Counted from the first letter of the stretch, positions 35,576-47,330 are shown. The stretch: DNA of 64,000 bases from Roseovarius pelagicus (GCF_025639885.1 NZ_CP106738.1:248001-312000), one strand, 5' to 3'. Translations and numbers: made by a program. Notes: generated by a model not told the origin, from the sequence alone.

Positions 35576-36022
35576 TCAGATCCGCGACAGCACCACGCCA
35601 CCGGCCACCAGTGCTGCGGCCAGCAATCGTTTGGCTGTCAGTTCTTGTGCAGCTAAGCCGAATGCACCGAAATAATCCAAGAGCAGTGCCGCCACCATCT
35701 GACCCAATATCAACATGGTCGTGACAGTCAGCACACCCAAGACAGGCACGCTCCATAAAGCGGAGAAAACGTAAAGCGCGCCCAATGTGCCGCCGATCAA
35801 CAGCCAGATCGGCACAGTGCCCAATCGGGTCAGACTGGCCCCGTCGCCAATGATCAGAGTCAGCAGTAGCAACACGAGAAAGCCAACGCCGAAAGACACG
35901 GTTGCGGCCGCCAACGGGCTGCCGATCCCGCGCCCGAGCATTGCATTAAGAGGGGCCTGAAGCGCAAGCGCCACACCCGAAGCGGCCATCAACACCAAGG
36001 CGATGAGGGTCGTATTCGTCAT
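35576..36022 (-). CDS. DMT-family small transporter, DUF606/YdcZ type
   Basis: ATG 36022 lies four bases after the cvpA stop and gives a 148-residue protein with five predicted membrane helices, the normal size of YdcZ/DUF606 half-transporters. ALQAPLNAMLGRGIGSPLAAATVSFGVG is the typical opening. Such proteins are thought to act as dimers. The substrate is unknown. Close spacing suggests co-transcription with cvpA. Confidence 0.82.
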   Translation of the reverse strand: MTNTTLIALVLMAASGVALALQAPLNAMLGRGIGSPLAAATVSFGVGFLVLLLLTLIIGDGASLTRLGTVPIWLLIGGTLGALYVFSALWSVPVLGVLTVTTMLILGQMVAALLLDYFGAFGLAAQELTAKRLLAAALVAGGVVLSRI

Positions 36023-36026
36023 GGTG

Positions 36027-36584
36027 TTATTGTGCGTCGCAAGCGCCAACCAACGCCTCGTACTGGGCTGTAATCCAGCCAAGCGCCTGTTCCGGGTTGC
36101 CATCTTCGATACGCCCGGTGAGATGTGCGAAGACGCGGGCCGAACGGCTGTCGTCGATCATCTGGATATTCTGGCTGGTAATCACCGTCTCATAGACGAA
36201 ATAGGCCACAGCCACGAGCAAAACGCCGCGCGCCACACCAAAGAGAAACCCGATCCCCTGATCAAGCCCTCCGAGCGCAGACCGCTGGACCAGTGATGAA
36301 AACAGCGGCGTGATCAGCGACGCCACAATGAGAGCCAGAGCGAAAACGATGGCAAAAGCACCGATCATGCTCAGCTCGCAACTGTCTGCGATGAAGTCAC
36401 CGACAACCGGAATTTCCTTGACCAGTGGTTCGACCTGAGGGGCGAAAATGAAGGCGACGATGCCTGCCACGATCCATCCGGCGATTGCCAGTGCTTCGCG
36501 CACGAAACCGCGGCTATAGGCCAACAGCGCCGAAAGCACGATAACCAGCGCAACCACGCCGTCGATGATGGTGAAACCTTCCAT
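36027..36584 (-). CDS. cvpA: CvpA-family membrane protein
   Basis: The 185-residue protein starts FTIIDGVVALVIVLSALLAYSRGFVREAL, the CvpA signature, and has four hydrophobic helices followed by a short tail. CvpA was named for colicin V production and is implicated in envelope stress and bile tolerance. It lies between radA and purF on the same strand. Confidence 0.9.
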   Translation of the reverse strand: MEGFTIIDGVVALVIVLSALLAYSRGFVREALAIAGWIVAGIVAFIFAPQVEPLVKEIPVVGDFIADSCELSMIGAFAIVFALALIVASLITPLFSSLVQRSALGGLDQGIGFLFGVARGVLLVAVAYFVYETVITSQNIQMIDDSRSARVFAHLTGRIEDGNPEQALGWITAQYEALVGACDAQ

Positions 36585-36610
36585 ATGCCTTGCCTCGTCC
36601 TGCTGGGGCG

Positions 36611-37975
<1,365 letters not shown>

Positions 37976-38007
37976 GCTCTGGGTCATGCCCCAGCGCGCG
38001 GGCCGCG

Positions 38008-38451
38008 TCAAACCCCTTGTGGTTTGCGGCGCTGGGTCAAGTATCCAATGGCGATAGAGACAAGGATGCAACCGGTGAACAAATAGAGACCCCACGCGGT
38101 CTCGACCGTGGCCATGCCGACGCCTTTGACCACCACGATATAGAGCGCGATCAAGAACACGTCAGCCATCGCCAATTTGCCCAGTATCTGCAACGCAGGC
38201 AGGGTTTTACGCCGCATCAGGCCGAAATGGATGAGCGCCAGACCGACCGTTTTCGCATAGGGCGCAAAGAGGGCAAAGAATGTGACCAGAAGTGCCAGAA
38301 CCACATCGGTTTCCCACAGCGATTGCAGACCGGAAATGACCGTGATTTCGGTGAGACCAAAGAGCGGCAGGTTCAGCCCCGCGCGCATCATCGGCGCGAA
38401 CCACGCGAGTGGAAACAGGATCAGCAGCGTCAGGTTGGCGAGGCGAAGCAT
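38008..38451 (-). CDS. Paraquat-inducible protein A-like membrane protein
   Basis: ATG 38451 gives a 147-residue protein with four membrane helices: LTLLILFPLAWFAPMM, VVLALLVTFFALFAP, ADVFLIALYIVVVKG and a C-terminal YLFTGCILVSIAIGYL. This is one PqiA-type half domain. PqiA proteins work with MCE proteins in envelope lipid transport. It is 33 bp upstream of radA. The gene is in the same broad neighbourhood as the mlaFE genes. Confidence 0.78.
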   Translation of the reverse strand: MLRLANLTLLILFPLAWFAPMMRAGLNLPLFGLTEITVISGLQSLWETDVVLALLVTFFALFAPYAKTVGLALIHFGLMRRKTLPALQILGKLAMADVFLIALYIVVVKGVGMATVETAWGLYLFTGCILVSIAIGYLTQRRKPQGV

Positions 38452-38658
38452 GGGGTAGCCTTGGGCAGGACTGGTTAACACCAGCTAGGCGTAGCGTACG
38501 ATAGGTGCAAGGGCGGGTGTGTTCTGGCAGTTGAATTTTGGATCATAAGGTTTTGTAAGTTTGGCGAAATACTGGTTCGGTTTCATGTCGGTTTAACGTC
38601 GGTATTGCGTCGGTGCAGATTTCGGAAACATCAAGGAATTGGTTGCGCACGTCCGTGG

Positions 38659-38676
38659 GCCGGGCCTTAGCCCGGC
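38659..38676. repeat. Palindromic hairpin GCCGGGC-CTTA-GCCCGGC
   Basis: Perfect 7-bp stem with a 4-base loop in the intergenic region before mlaF's 3' end. The stem is the same as in the 32-bp repeat that begins 32 bp later, with a different loop, so the two form a REP-like pair. Confidence 0.6.
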
Positions 38677-38707
38677 AGGGACGACGGAATGTTGAGCGTC
38701 ACATCGT

Positions 38708-38739
38708 GTGGCGGGGTGCCGGGCTGAAGCCCGGCCTAC
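38708..38739. repeat. REP-like 32-bp repeat, copy 1
   Basis: A 32-bp element with the hairpin GCCGGGC-TGAA-GCCCGGC (38718-38735), identical base for base to 56115-56146. It lies directly after the mlaF stop, between genes. Identity across 32 bp at two intergenic sites indicates a dispersed repeat family. Confidence 0.75.
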
Positions 38740-38746
38740 ACCCTTT

Positions 38747-39493
38747 CTACCGTACCGCCTCGATCGGTCCATCGGCTCGACCGTGGATGAACTGATCTAG
38801 GTAAGGATCGCCCGACGCATCCATATCCGCGACCGGACCGGTCCATTGGATCACCCCGTCATGCAGCATGGCAACGTTGTCGGCGATGGCGCGCACGGAG
38901 GACATATCGTGGGTGATGGTCATGGCGGTTGCCCCCATCTCGACCACGATTTCGCGGATCAGGTCATTGATCACGCCGGACATGATCGGATCGAGGCCGG
39001 TGGTTGGTTCGTCAAAAAAGATGATTTCGGGCTCGGCTGCGATGGCGCGGGCCAATCCGACACGTTTTTGCATACCGCCCGACAGCTCTGCCGGGAAAAG
39101 GTCGGCCACATCCGGTGTCAGCCCGACGCGGCGCAGTTTTTCGATCGCGATGGCGCGAGCTTCGTCCTTTGGCCGTTTCAGTGAGCCGCGCAGCAGGCGA
39201 AAGGCGACGTTCTGCCAGACGGGCAGCGAATCAAACAGCGCACCGCCCTGAAACAGCATCCCGAAACGGGCGAGGAAACTGTCACGCTCGGCGCGTGCAA
39301 CGTCCTCGCCATCCAGTGTGATCACGCCGCTATCGGGACGCACGAGGCCAAGAACAGATTTCAGGCAGACAGATTTGCCAGTGCCCGAGCCGCCGATCAC
39401 GACCATCGACGTGCCCTTTGGAATGCTCAGGTTGACCCCGCGCAGGACCCGTTTCGGGCCAAAGGATTTATGGACGTCGTTAAGCTCAATCAT
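38747..39493 (-). CDS. mlaF: Phospholipid transport ATP-binding protein MlaF
   Basis: The 248-residue ATPase has Walker A VIGGSGTGKSVCLK, signature LSGGMQKRVGLARAI, Walker B IIFFDEPTTGLDPI and H-loop MTITHDMSSVRAIAD. The GGSGTGKS loop and MSGV sequence are typical of the Mkl/MlaF subfamily. It drives retrograde or anterograde phospholipid transport with MlaE. The stop region is next to REP-like repeats. An MlaD-type MCE gene is not in this window. Confidence 0.92.
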   Translation of the reverse strand: MIELNDVHKSFGPKRVLRGVNLSIPKGTSMVVIGGSGTGKSVCLKSVLGLVRPDSGVITLDGEDVARAERDSFLARFGMLFQGGALFDSLPVWQNVAFRLLRGSLKRPKDEARAIAIEKLRRVGLTPDVADLFPAELSGGMQKRVGLARAIAAEPEIIFFDEPTTGLDPIMSGVINDLIREIVVEMGATAMTITHDMSSVRAIADNVAMLHDGVIQWTGPVADMDASGDPYLDQFIHGRADGPIEAVR

Positions 39494-40275
39494 ATCGTGA
39501 AAAAGATGCTGGTAAGAAGGAAGTTGGCAGCAAGGATCAGCACTGCGGCGGCCTCGACCGCGCCTTTGGTCGCCCTACCGACGCCTGCCGCGCCGCGCGA
39601 GGTGTTCATGCCATAGTAGCAGCCCATCAGCGTGGCGATGAAACCAAACGCCGCGCCCTTGGCGAGGGACGAGACGATATCGCGCAATTCGATGAAATTT
39701 ACGGTGTTTTGCAGATATGCAGCCGGGTTGAATCCCAGGCTGCGGGTGCCGACGATATAGCCGCCAAAAATGCCGATGATGTCGCCAATGCCAACCAACA
39801 CCGGCACCATGATCAGCCCGGCCAGCACGCGGGGCACGGTGAGGTATTTCATTGGATGGGTGGACAGGGTGACGAGCGCATCAATCTGCTCGGTCACTTT
39901 CATGGTCGCGATTTCTGCCGCGATGGACGAGGTGACACGCGCGGCGATCATCAGGCCGACCAGCACCGGCCCCAATTCGCGCACCATGCCGATGGCGACG
40001 ATTTGCGGCACGACCGCCTCTGCGTTGAACCGCGCGCCGCCAGAGTAGATCTGTAGTGCCAGTGCGCCGCCGGTGAAAAAGGCGGTCAGGCCCACAACCG
40101 GCAGGCTGAAATATCCAACGCTCAGGAGGGCGCCGCCGATCTCCTTCAGATAGATCGGCGGGCGGATCATATGGCCGAGGGTTTGCCCTGCATAAATCGA
40201 GATACGCCCCATTGCCGCGAGCGCGCCGAGGACGGTGCGACCGATTGAGGCGAGCAGGGCGGTGATCCAGCTCAT
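39490..40275 (-). CDS. mlaE: Phospholipid transport permease MlaE
   Basis: The 261-residue protein has five to six hydrophobic helices and the MlaE signature [36 protein letters not shown] in one block. It forms the inner-membrane part of the lipid transporter with MlaF, whose start overlaps its stop by 4 bp. Its own start overlaps the end of alr by 4 bp, giving a three-gene coupled unit alr-mlaE-mlaF. Confidence 0.92.
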   Translation of the reverse strand: MSWITALLASIGRTVLGALAAMGRISIYAGQTLGHMIRPPIYLKEIGGALLSVGYFSLPVVGLTAFFTGGALALQIYSGGARFNAEAVVPQIVAIGMVRELGPVLVGLMIAARVTSSIAAEIATMKVTEQIDALVTLSTHPMKYLTVPRVLAGLIMVPVLVGIGDIIGIFGGYIVGTRSLGFNPAAYLQNTVNFIELRDIVSSLAKGAAFGFIATLMGCYYGMNTSRGAAGVGRATKGAVEAAAVLILAANFLLTSIFFTI

Positions 40276-41309
40276 CCGCCGAGATACCGACGGGTGTAGC
40301 GCGCGCCCAGCGAGGTCAGGATTTCGTAGCCGATGGTACCTGCAGCGGTCGCCAGCGTGTCAATCGACTGATGCGGGCCGAGCAACTGAACCGATTTTGG
40401 ATCATGGCCAAGGTCCGTCACGTCAACGCCGATCAGATCCATCGAGATGCGGCCGGCGACGGGCAGGGCGGTATCTTCGGCGTGGACATGGGCGCGTGGG
40501 CCCATCGCGCGGATGATACCGTCGGCATAGCCGGCGCTGAGGGTCGCGATCCGGCTGGGACGTTTCGCAACCCAGCCATCGCCGTAACCAACCGTTTCGC
40601 CCGGAACCACATCGCGGCATTGGATCACGGGTATATCGAGTGTCACCACCGGGCGCGCCTCGACAAATGGCAAACCGCCATAAAGACCGATGCCCGGTCG
40701 CGTGAGGTCAAAGTGATACGCGGGGTCCAGCAGGGTCGCGCCGGTATTGGCCAAACTGAGCGGACAATCGCAGCCTTGGGTCATATCCAGAAACTGATTG
40801 AGCTGCTGCGGGTTCATCGCATGATCGCGCTCGTCGGCGCAGGCCAGATGGCTCATAATCAGTTGCGGGTTTTGTGCCAACGCGATGTCGCGTATCGCGC
40901 TCCATTCGGACGGCTCCATGCCGAGCCGGTTCATGCCGGTATCCAATTGCAGGGCAAAGCTGCGGTTCGGCAGCGCCTCGACATGGCGGATCATCTGGTC
41001 AAGCGAATTGATCACCGGCAGCAGACCGAGGTCACCGATCATGTCCCCGTCGCCGGGCATATGGCCCGACAGGACATAGATGGCAGGGCCGGGACCGAGC
41101 GCCTCGCGCAACGCGACGCCCTCTTCGGCAACGGCAACAAAGAACGTCCGGGCCCCGGCCCGCGCCAGCGCGCGTGCCACCCGATCCGCGCCCAGCCCGT
41201 AAGCATCGGCCTTGACCGCCGCACCGGTTTCGCCCTCTGACAAGGCATCCAGTGCGCGCCAGTTGGCGACAATGGCATTCAGATCGACTGTAAGGGTTGG
41301 CGTGCTCAT
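40272..41309 (-). CDS. alr: Alanine racemase
   Basis: The 345-residue protein has the PLP lysine in [11 protein letters not shown] (about residue 34) and the catalytic tyrosine region TLSAGYADG, with typical fold-type III sequence. It converts L-alanine to D-alanine for peptidoglycan. It is first in a tightly coupled unit with mlaE and mlaF. Confidence 0.95.
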   Translation of the reverse strand: MSTPTLTVDLNAIVANWRALDALSEGETGAAVKADAYGLGADRVARALARAGARTFFVAVAEEGVALREALGPGPAIYVLSGHMPGDGDMIGDLGLLPVINSLDQMIRHVEALPNRSFALQLDTGMNRLGMEPSEWSAIRDIALAQNPQLIMSHLACADERDHAMNPQQLNQFLDMTQGCDCPLSLANTGATLLDPAYHFDLTRPGIGLYGGLPFVEARPVVTLDIPVIQCRDVVPGETVGYGDGWVAKRPSRIATLSAGYADGIIRAMGPRAHVHAEDTALPVAGRISMDLIGVDVTDLGHDPKSVQLLGPHQSIDTLATAAGTIGYEILTSLGARYTRRYLGG

Positions 41310-41469
41310 ATCAGGGGTTTTGACATGGAGGCGCGAGAGGTCAAGGGCAAAGCGTAACCTATGCGATGCATAAGGGGCGGCAGCCCGCCACAGGAAGAGG
41401 AAATTCGCGAATTTTCTCTGGCTTCCAGATTATTCGACGAAATATCTTTGGCACGCCGAGGCAGCAGGT

Positions 41470-42964
41470 TCAGAATTCCTGATCCCCGGATTGCTGCCAT
41501 GGCTTTACCAAATTGCCAAAGCGGGTGAATCGACCCTCGAAGCTGAGTTCAATGGTACCGATCGGACCGTGACGCTGTTTGCCGATGATCACTTCTGCCT
41601 TGCCGTGCAGGCGCTCCATGCGTTCTTGCCATGCGGCGATCTCTTCGAGCTTCTCGTCAGAGGGTTTCTCGCGCTCGACATAGTATTCCTCGCGGAACAC
41701 GAACATGACCACATCGGCGTCCTGCTCGATCGAGCCTGATTCTGCGCAGGTCGCTGAGTTGGGGGCGTTTGTCCTCGCGACTTTCGACCTGACGGCTGAG
41801 CTGTGACAGGGCGATTACCGGGATGTCGAGTTCTTTGGCGATGGCCTTGAGGCCCATGGTGATCTCGGAGATCTCGTTCACGCGGTTGTCGCTCTTGCCG
41901 GTACCACGGACCAGTTGCAGATAATCCACGATCAACACGTCGAGGCCTTGAGTCCGTTTCAGACGCCTTGCGCGGGCGGCAAGCTGGCTGATTGGCAGCG
42001 CCGGTGTGTCGTCGATGTAAAGCGGGCAGGATTCCAGCTGCTTGGCCGCATCGACGAATTTGCGGAATTCGGCCTCGGTCATATCGCCCGAGCGGATTTG
42101 CTGGCTGGGGATTTCAGAGGCTTCGGACAGGATCCGTGCGGCCAGCTGTTCGGCGCTCATCTCTAGGCTGTAGAAACCGACTACGCCGCCCTCGACGGCG
42201 CCTTGTGTGCCATCCGGTTTGGTGCCACGACGATAGGCCTTGGCGACGTTGAACGCGATGTTGGTGGCCAACGAAGTTTTGCCCATTGACGGGCGACCAG
42301 CGAGGATCAGCAGGTCGGATTTGTGCAACCCGCCCAGCATTTTATCCATGTCGATGAGGCCCGCAGAAACACCGGACAGCCCGCCGTCACGCTGATAGGC
42401 TGCGTTGGCGACGTTCACGGCGTCGGTGACGGCACTTAGAAAAGACTGAAAACCGCTTTGGGTCTGGCCCTGTTCGCTGAGTCTGTAGAGTTGCTGCTCG
42501 GCCTCGACGATCTGGTCGCTGGGCTCGCTGTCGACATCCATACGCGCGGCCTTGCCCGCGATGTCCTGCCCCAGACTGATCAATTCGCGACGGATCGCCA
42601 GATCATAGATCATTTGCGCGTAATCGCGCACCGCAAAGCTGCTGATGGCGGCCCCGGCGAGATTGACCAGATAGGCCGGTCCACCAAGTTCCTTCAGGCC
42701 TTCGTCCTCTTCGAGGAAGGCTTTGAGCGTGACAGGGGAGGCCAGATTGTTCTTGGCGATTCGCGCGGCGGCGGTCTCATAAATACGGGTATGAACCGGG
42801 TCGTAGAAATGTTGCGGCCCGATGATGCTGGCGATGCGATCATAGACATCATTGTTGGTCAGAATCGCGCCCAGCAACTGCTGCTCGGCCTCGATCGAAT
42901 GGGGCATGGTGTCGGCGTTCTGAATTTCCGCGCCGGTCGCATTGAATGTGGTGATCTCGTTCAT
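41470..42964 (-). CDS. dnaB: Replicative DNA helicase DnaB, interrupted by a one-base frameshift
   Basis: Two frames together make a full 497-residue DnaB. The first frame starts at ATG 42964 ([11 protein letters not shown]) and contains the N-terminal domain ([13 protein letters not shown]), Walker [13 protein letters not shown] and [20 protein letters not shown]. It then breaks into unrelated residues. The second frame continues without loss as [21 protein letters not shown] to the end at 41470. Removing one base, the A corresponding to plus-strand T 41743, restores the reading (CGC-GAA in place of CGC-AGA). As dnaB is essential, a sequencing or assembly error is most likely; a real mutation or recoding is the alternative. 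The longer upstream extension of the first frame to 43117 is unlikely. Confidence 0.9.
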
Positions 42965-43248
42965 CTGGGGTCCCGTTGGCTGGCGGGGTTCGTCATACAA
43001 GTGCCCCGCATGGCCGTGCAATCCACCGCAGCCGAGTGCCGTCATGTATCTTTTTGTGGATAACATGGGGTCGGCTGGCGATGGCCTATATTGCGATGCA
43101 ATACGCTCATCGGTCAAGATGTTGCGTCACTGTCGGGGCGCTGTCGAAATCGTGCGGCAAAGATGAAACAGCATCGTGCAATTGTTCCGGGGCGCTTGTG
43201 AGCTGATAACTCAGGCGAATCGCTCCCGTTATTTGCCTGTGGTGCGGC

Positions 43249-43938
43249 TTACTCCGGTTCGGCGCGTTGCCGCGCATCCTGCCACGCACGCGGCGCTTTG
43301 AGAAAAGATTCAACCTCTCGCAGGGTTTCGTCGTCAAAGCTGCCTTGGGCACGCGCCTCGTCCAGAACGTCCCACCATGTGCACAGGTGATGCAGGGTAA
43401 CGCCATGGTCCCCCAGTGTTTTCATCGTGTCCGGAAAAATGCCGTAGTAAAAGATGACGGCGGTATGTGCGCAGGTCGCGCCCGTTTCGCGGATCGCATC
43501 GACAAAGCTGATCTTAGAGCCGCCATCGGTGGTTAGATCCTCGACCAGCAGCACGCGCTCGCCCTCGGTCATTACACCCTCGATTCGGGCGTTACGGCCA
43601 TAGCCTTTGGCCTTTTTGCGCACATAGGTCATTGGCAGCGCCATCCGTTCGGCAACGAGGGCTGCAAAGGGGATGCCAGCCGTTTCGCCGCCTGCGATGT
43701 TATCGAAGGCCTCGAAACCGGCATTGCGCATCACAGTGACTGTCAGGAAATCCATCAGTGTGGCGCGGATGCGCGGAAAGCTGATCAGTTTGCGGCAATC
43801 AATATAGGTCGGACCGGGCAGGCCGGATGCGTAGATATACGGCTCTTTCGCGTTGAAATGGACGGCCCCGATTTCGAGCAGCATGCGGGCGGTGAGGCGG
43901 GCGATTTCGGCTTGGTCAGGGTAGGTGGCGGGGATCAT
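43249..43938 (-). CDS. pyrE: Orotate phosphoribosyltransferase
   Basis: The 229-residue protein has the PRPP-binding motif [14 protein letters not shown], preceded by [14 protein letters not shown], and the N-terminal [22 protein letters not shown]. It makes OMP from orotate in pyrimidine synthesis. It is immediately downstream of pyrC on the same strand, with about 100 bp between them, so the two steps are encoded together. Confidence 0.95.
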   Translation of the reverse strand: MIPATYPDQAEIARLTARMLLEIGAVHFNAKEPYIYASGLPGPTYIDCRKLISFPRIRATLMDFLTVTVMRNAGFEAFDNIAGGETAGIPFAALVAERMALPMTYVRKKAKGYGRNARIEGVMTEGERVLLVEDLTTDGGSKISFVDAIRETGATCAHTAVIFYYGIFPDTMKTLGDHGVTLHHLCTWWDVLDEARAQGSFDDETLREVESFLKAPRAWQDARQRAEPE

Positions 43939-44046
43939 GGGGCTGTCCTTTGCGGTGCGGGCCTTTGCGGTGCGGCGGGTAGAAGGCTCTTATTGCCTGC
44001 CCTCTCGGCCGGTGAACCCACCGCGCGGCAGCGGGCGAGGATATTG

Positions 44047-45096
44047 TTAGCCAGAAAATGCGCGCGATACGCGCCAATCAAGGTCAAAACCGGGGTCGAA
44101 CACCGTCACAGGACCGTCATCGGTATCGATTTGCGTGGGGATCTGTGGTGCGCCGCGTTCCAGCGTCAGTTGGGTGTCGTTGGGAGGCAAGCCATAGAAG
44201 GCCGGGCCGTTGAGTGAGGTGAATGCCTCCAGCCGGTGCAATGCATTTTCTTCTTCGAACACATGGGCGAGGATCGGCAGCGTGTTCGGCGCGGTAAAGC
44301 AACCTGCGCAACCGCAGGGCTGAAGCTTGGCCGGGTCGGTGTGCGGCGCGCTGTCTGTGCCGAGAAAGAAACGCGCATCGTTGGAGGTGGCCGCAGCACG
44401 CAAGGCGAGGCGGTGTTCTTCTCGTTTGGCGACGGGCAGACAATAGTAATGGGGGCGGATGCCGCCAGCGAGGATGTGATTACGGTTGATCACGAGGTGG
44501 TGCGTGGTGATGGTCGCGGCAAGGCTACTGTCGGCGCTGCGCACGTAATCGGCAGCCTGAGCAGTGGTGATATGTTCCATCACGACGCGCAGGCCCGGCA
44601 CACGGGCGCGCAGTGGATCGAGAACCCGGTCGATGAACGCCGCCTCGCGGTCAAAGATGTCGATGGTGGGATCGGTCACTTCGCCGTGCACGCAGAGCGG
44701 CAGGCCGATGTCGGCCATACGTTCCAGCACCGCCTGCACGCGGTCGAAATCGCTGACGCCGCTGGCGGAATTGGTGGTCGCACCTGCCGGGTAAAGCTTG
44801 ACCGCTGTGATCAGTCCGCTGGCATGGGCGGCGGCGACGTCATCGGCATCGGTGTCTTCGGTCAGGTAAAGCGTCATCAAAGGCGCGAAGTTGCTGCCCG
44901 CGGGGCGCGCAGCCAAGATGCGGTCGCGGTAGGCTGTCGCATCGGCAGAGGTCACCACCGGCGGCACCAGATTGGGCATAATGATCGCACGGGCGAAATC
45001 GGCGGTGGAATGGGGCAGGACGGCGCGCAGCATTGCGCCGTCGCGCAGGTGCAGGTGCCAGTCATCGGGGGTGCGGATTGTCAGGCTCTGGGTCAT
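44047..45096 (-). CDS. pyrC: Dihydroorotase (PyrC type)
   Basis: The 349-residue protein has the metal-binding [10 protein letters not shown] near the start, [14 protein letters not shown] with the lysine expected to be carboxylated, [17 protein letters not shown] and LGTDSAPH, all typical of the single-domain class II dihydroorotase of E. coli. It makes dihydroorotate from carbamoyl aspartate. It is followed by pyrE. Confidence 0.95.
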   Translation of the reverse strand: MTQSLTIRTPDDWHLHLRDGAMLRAVLPHSTADFARAIIMPNLVPPVVTSADATAYRDRILAARPAGSNFAPLMTLYLTEDTDADDVAAAHASGLITAVKLYPAGATTNSASGVSDFDRVQAVLERMADIGLPLCVHGEVTDPTIDIFDREAAFIDRVLDPLRARVPGLRVVMEHITTAQAADYVRSADSSLAATITTHHLVINRNHILAGGIRPHYYCLPVAKREEHRLALRAAATSNDARFFLGTDSAPHTDPAKLQPCGCAGCFTAPNTLPILAHVFEEENALHRLEAFTSLNGPAFYGLPPNDTQLTLERGAPQIPTQIDTDDGPVTVFDPGFDLDWRVSRAFSG

Positions 45097-45150
45097 GGCC
45101 CGGCTTTACACAATCGCGGGACGCAGCACCAGAGGCCGGTCGATGGGTTA

Positions 45151-46146
45151 TCAGGTGCCGGTCTTCGGCGGGGCGGGTGCCTCTTCTTCGATCCCGGCCG
45201 GCAGGCTGGCGCCTTGGGCCTTGAGCGTGTCGATGGCGGCCTGTCTGTTACGACGAAAGCGCGGGGCGCGGCGTTGTTCGAGCACCTTATTGGTCAGAAG
45301 GATCGTCAGGTAGTGACGCGAGTCGGCGGTGACGCGGCGCAGCAGGTTGAACTGGTAGCCCGTATCGGAGCGGCGCGCGCGAAAGAGGCGGGCCAGAGCC
45401 GTGCGGGTCAGTTTGTCCGCGCTGGCCTGTGCCAGAATGCGGTAGAGCACCTGCATGCGAATAAGACTTTTGTCCAGATCCTCGGCCATGAAGCGCATGC
45501 GGAACTTGGTCACATTCGAGCGAGTAAAGAGAGCGGCGTGCATCGCGTCCAGCTCAATCTCGGGATCATAAAGAATATAGGCGTGATCGGCAGCATCCAG
45601 CATGTCGGGGGCATAGCCGTAGCGATCATCGAATGCGGTGCGGCGCATCCGTAGATAGCGATCATCCCATTCGGCCACGCGCGGATCAAGTGTCGCCTGA
45701 GGTTGGATCGCCACCACCTTGGCACCGGGGGCTGCGACGGAAAACGCCGCGGCGGCGTAGCCACAAGGCCCCGCGCCATAAAAGATGACCTGATCGAAGT
45801 CCTCGAAGAACCCGTCGTCGACGAGCCGATCAAAATAGCCATAAACCGAACGATCACGAAACCACGTGTCACCGTCGCTGACGAGGCAAAGATGCGACCA
45901 GCCCAGAGCCTTGACCATATCCCAGCCCATCGGCTGGCTATCCTCGGAAATCTCGGCGATCCGTTGGTGGGTCTCGAAAGTGACGAGCAGGATCGGCTTT
46001 TCTTCTACAAATATTGCGGCATGCCGGTCGCCCAGACGTTCCAGATAGCCATCCTCTTCGGTAAGCTCGGTCACTTTGTCGAGCCACGCATCGCGATCTT
46101 TCAGATCCGAAAGCGGCATGTCGAATGTATTGGCGGCGTCCTGCAT
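45151..46146 (-). CDS. Conserved hypothetical protein with alpha/beta-hydrolase-like GxGxxG motif
   Basis: ATG 46146 gives a 331-residue product (MQDAANTFDMPLSDLKDRD). The central segment VIFYGAGPCGYAAAAFS has a Gly-rich turn like a nucleophile elbow or Rossmann loop, followed by VVAIQPQATLDPRVAEWDDRY. There is no signal peptide or membrane helix. I recall close relatives across Rhodobacteraceae, sometimes labelled as phosphoadenosine phosphosulfate reductase, but no sulfate-reductase motif (CCxxRK or ECGLH) is present. It sits after pyrC on the minus strand with 54 bp between. Function unknown. Confidence 0.7.
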   Translation of the reverse strand: MQDAANTFDMPLSDLKDRDAWLDKVTELTEEDGYLERLGDRHAAIFVEEKPILLVTFETHQRIAEISEDSQPMGWDMVKALGWSHLCLVSDGDTWFRDRSVYGYFDRLVDDGFFEDFDQVIFYGAGPCGYAAAAFSVAAPGAKVVAIQPQATLDPRVAEWDDRYLRMRRTAFDDRYGYAPDMLDAADHAYILYDPEIELDAMHAALFTRSNVTKFRMRFMAEDLDKSLIRMQVLYRILAQASADKLTRTALARLFRARRSDTGYQFNLLRRVTADSRHYLTILLTNKVLEQRRAPRFRRNRQAAIDTLKAQGASLPAGIEEEAPAPPKTGT

Positions 46147-46364
46147 AACGTCGGGTCCTTGCTGCTCGTTCGGTCTTATTTGGCCGGTTTGGAGACGGTT
46201 AATAGGGGGCAATCTGGGCAAAACTTGGGAAAATCCATGAGGATTGAACGACGTTGCGCGAATTTCAGCGGCGTAAGGGCACGCGAAATGAATGTGTTCT
46301 GGCGATTGTACTTCACCCGTGACAGGCGCATTCTGCCGCCGCAAAGAGATGGGGAGGCGGTGCC

Positions 46365-47330
46365 ATGGACCGATTTGACGATATTCCCGAGACCGCATTG
46401 ACGTGGTTTCAGGCGGGCAAAGGGGCGGCATTGGCCACAGTGGTCGAAACGTGGGGAAGTGCGCCGCGCCGAACCGGTGCTCAACTGGCAATTTCAGGGG
46501 CAGGTGAAATCGCTGGATCGGTATCGGGCGGCTGTGTTGAAGGCGCTGTGGTGGCAGAGGCGCTGGACGCCATTGAGACCGGCAAGCCGATGATGCTGGA
46601 ATATGGTGTCAGTGACGGTGATGCCTTTGCCGTAGGGTTGGCATGCGGCGGCACGATCCGGGTGTTGGTCGAGCCGGTGGGGCAAGCCCTGCCAGAGCCA
46701 CTGTTGGCGGAACTGATAGCCGCACGCGCGGCGCGCACGCCAGTTGCCTATGTTACCGGAATGAATGTCGCGCCCCGATTGGACCGGGTGGGGCATGAAG
46801 AGCGGTTTCGCATGGACCGCTCCGGGTTTGAGGCCAATGGCGAGACATTTGTTGCGATTCACAACCCGCCCTTGCGCCTGCTGATCGTGGGCGCTGTGCA
46901 TATCGCGCAGGCATTGGTGCCGATGGCGCGGTTGGCGGGATTCGATCCGGTGCTGATTGATCCTCGGGCGGCGTTTGGCAATGATACACGGTTTCCCGGT
47001 GAAACGATCCTGGATGACTGGCCCGACGAAGGCGTGCGCGGTTATGGGCTTGATACGCGCACGGCGCTGGTGTTGTTGACCCATGACCCCAAACTGGATG
47101 ATCCGGCGTTGATCGAGGCGTTGCAAAGCGACGCATTCTACATCGGTGCGCTGGGATCCAGCCGGACCCAGGCGGCGCGTGTCGCCCGGATGAAGGCTGC
47201 CGGAGTGACCGAGACACAGATTGCGCGCATTCACGGGCCAGTTGGCCTCGACCTTGGCGCGGCGGGACCGGCTGAGATCGCGGTGAGTATTCTGGCGGAA
47301 ATGATCCGCGTGTTGAGGCAGGGCGCATGA
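46365..47330 (+). CDS. XdhC/CoxF-family molybdenum cofactor insertion protein
   Basis: The 321-residue protein has ATVVETWGSAPRRTGAQLAIS and GSVSGGCVEGAVV, the XdhC N-terminal signature, and a Rossmann C-terminal domain with LLIVGAVHIAQALVPMARLAGF. XdhC proteins bind molybdenum cofactor and pass it to xanthine dehydrogenase or CO dehydrogenase-like enzymes, protecting it and helping sulfuration. It overlaps the next gene by 4 bp. The enzyme it serves is not in this window. Confidence 0.88.
   Translation: MDRFDDIPETALTWFQAGKGAALATVVETWGSAPRRTGAQLAISGAGEIAGSVSGGCVEGAVVAEALDAIETGKPMMLEYGVSDGDAFAVGLACGGTIRVLVEPVGQALPEPLLAELIAARAARTPVAYVTGMNVAPRLDRVGHEERFRMDRSGFEANGETFVAIHNPPLRLLIVGAVHIAQALVPMARLAGFDPVLIDPRAAFGNDTRFPGETILDDWPDEGVRGYGLDTRTALVLLTHDPKLDDPALIEALQSDAFYIGALGSSRTQAARVARMKAAGVTETQIARIHGPVGLDLGAAGPAEIAVSILAEMIRVLRQGA

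Noticed and set aside
41740..41750. Programmed frameshifting in dnaB
   Set aside because: No slippery run, stop codon or stimulatory structure is evident; a sequence error explains the extra base more simply. Left as an alternative in the findings.
42965..43248. Possible tRNA or small gene between dnaB and pyrE
   Set aside because: No tRNA-like cloverleaf or T-loop sequence and no supported open frame were found; I see nothing definite in this gap.
44236..45654. A 472-codon open frame on the plus strand opposite pyrC
   Set aside because: It is antisense to a clear dihydroorotase, has low-complexity His/Gly/Arg-rich translation and no start signal; it is a GC-driven shadow frame.
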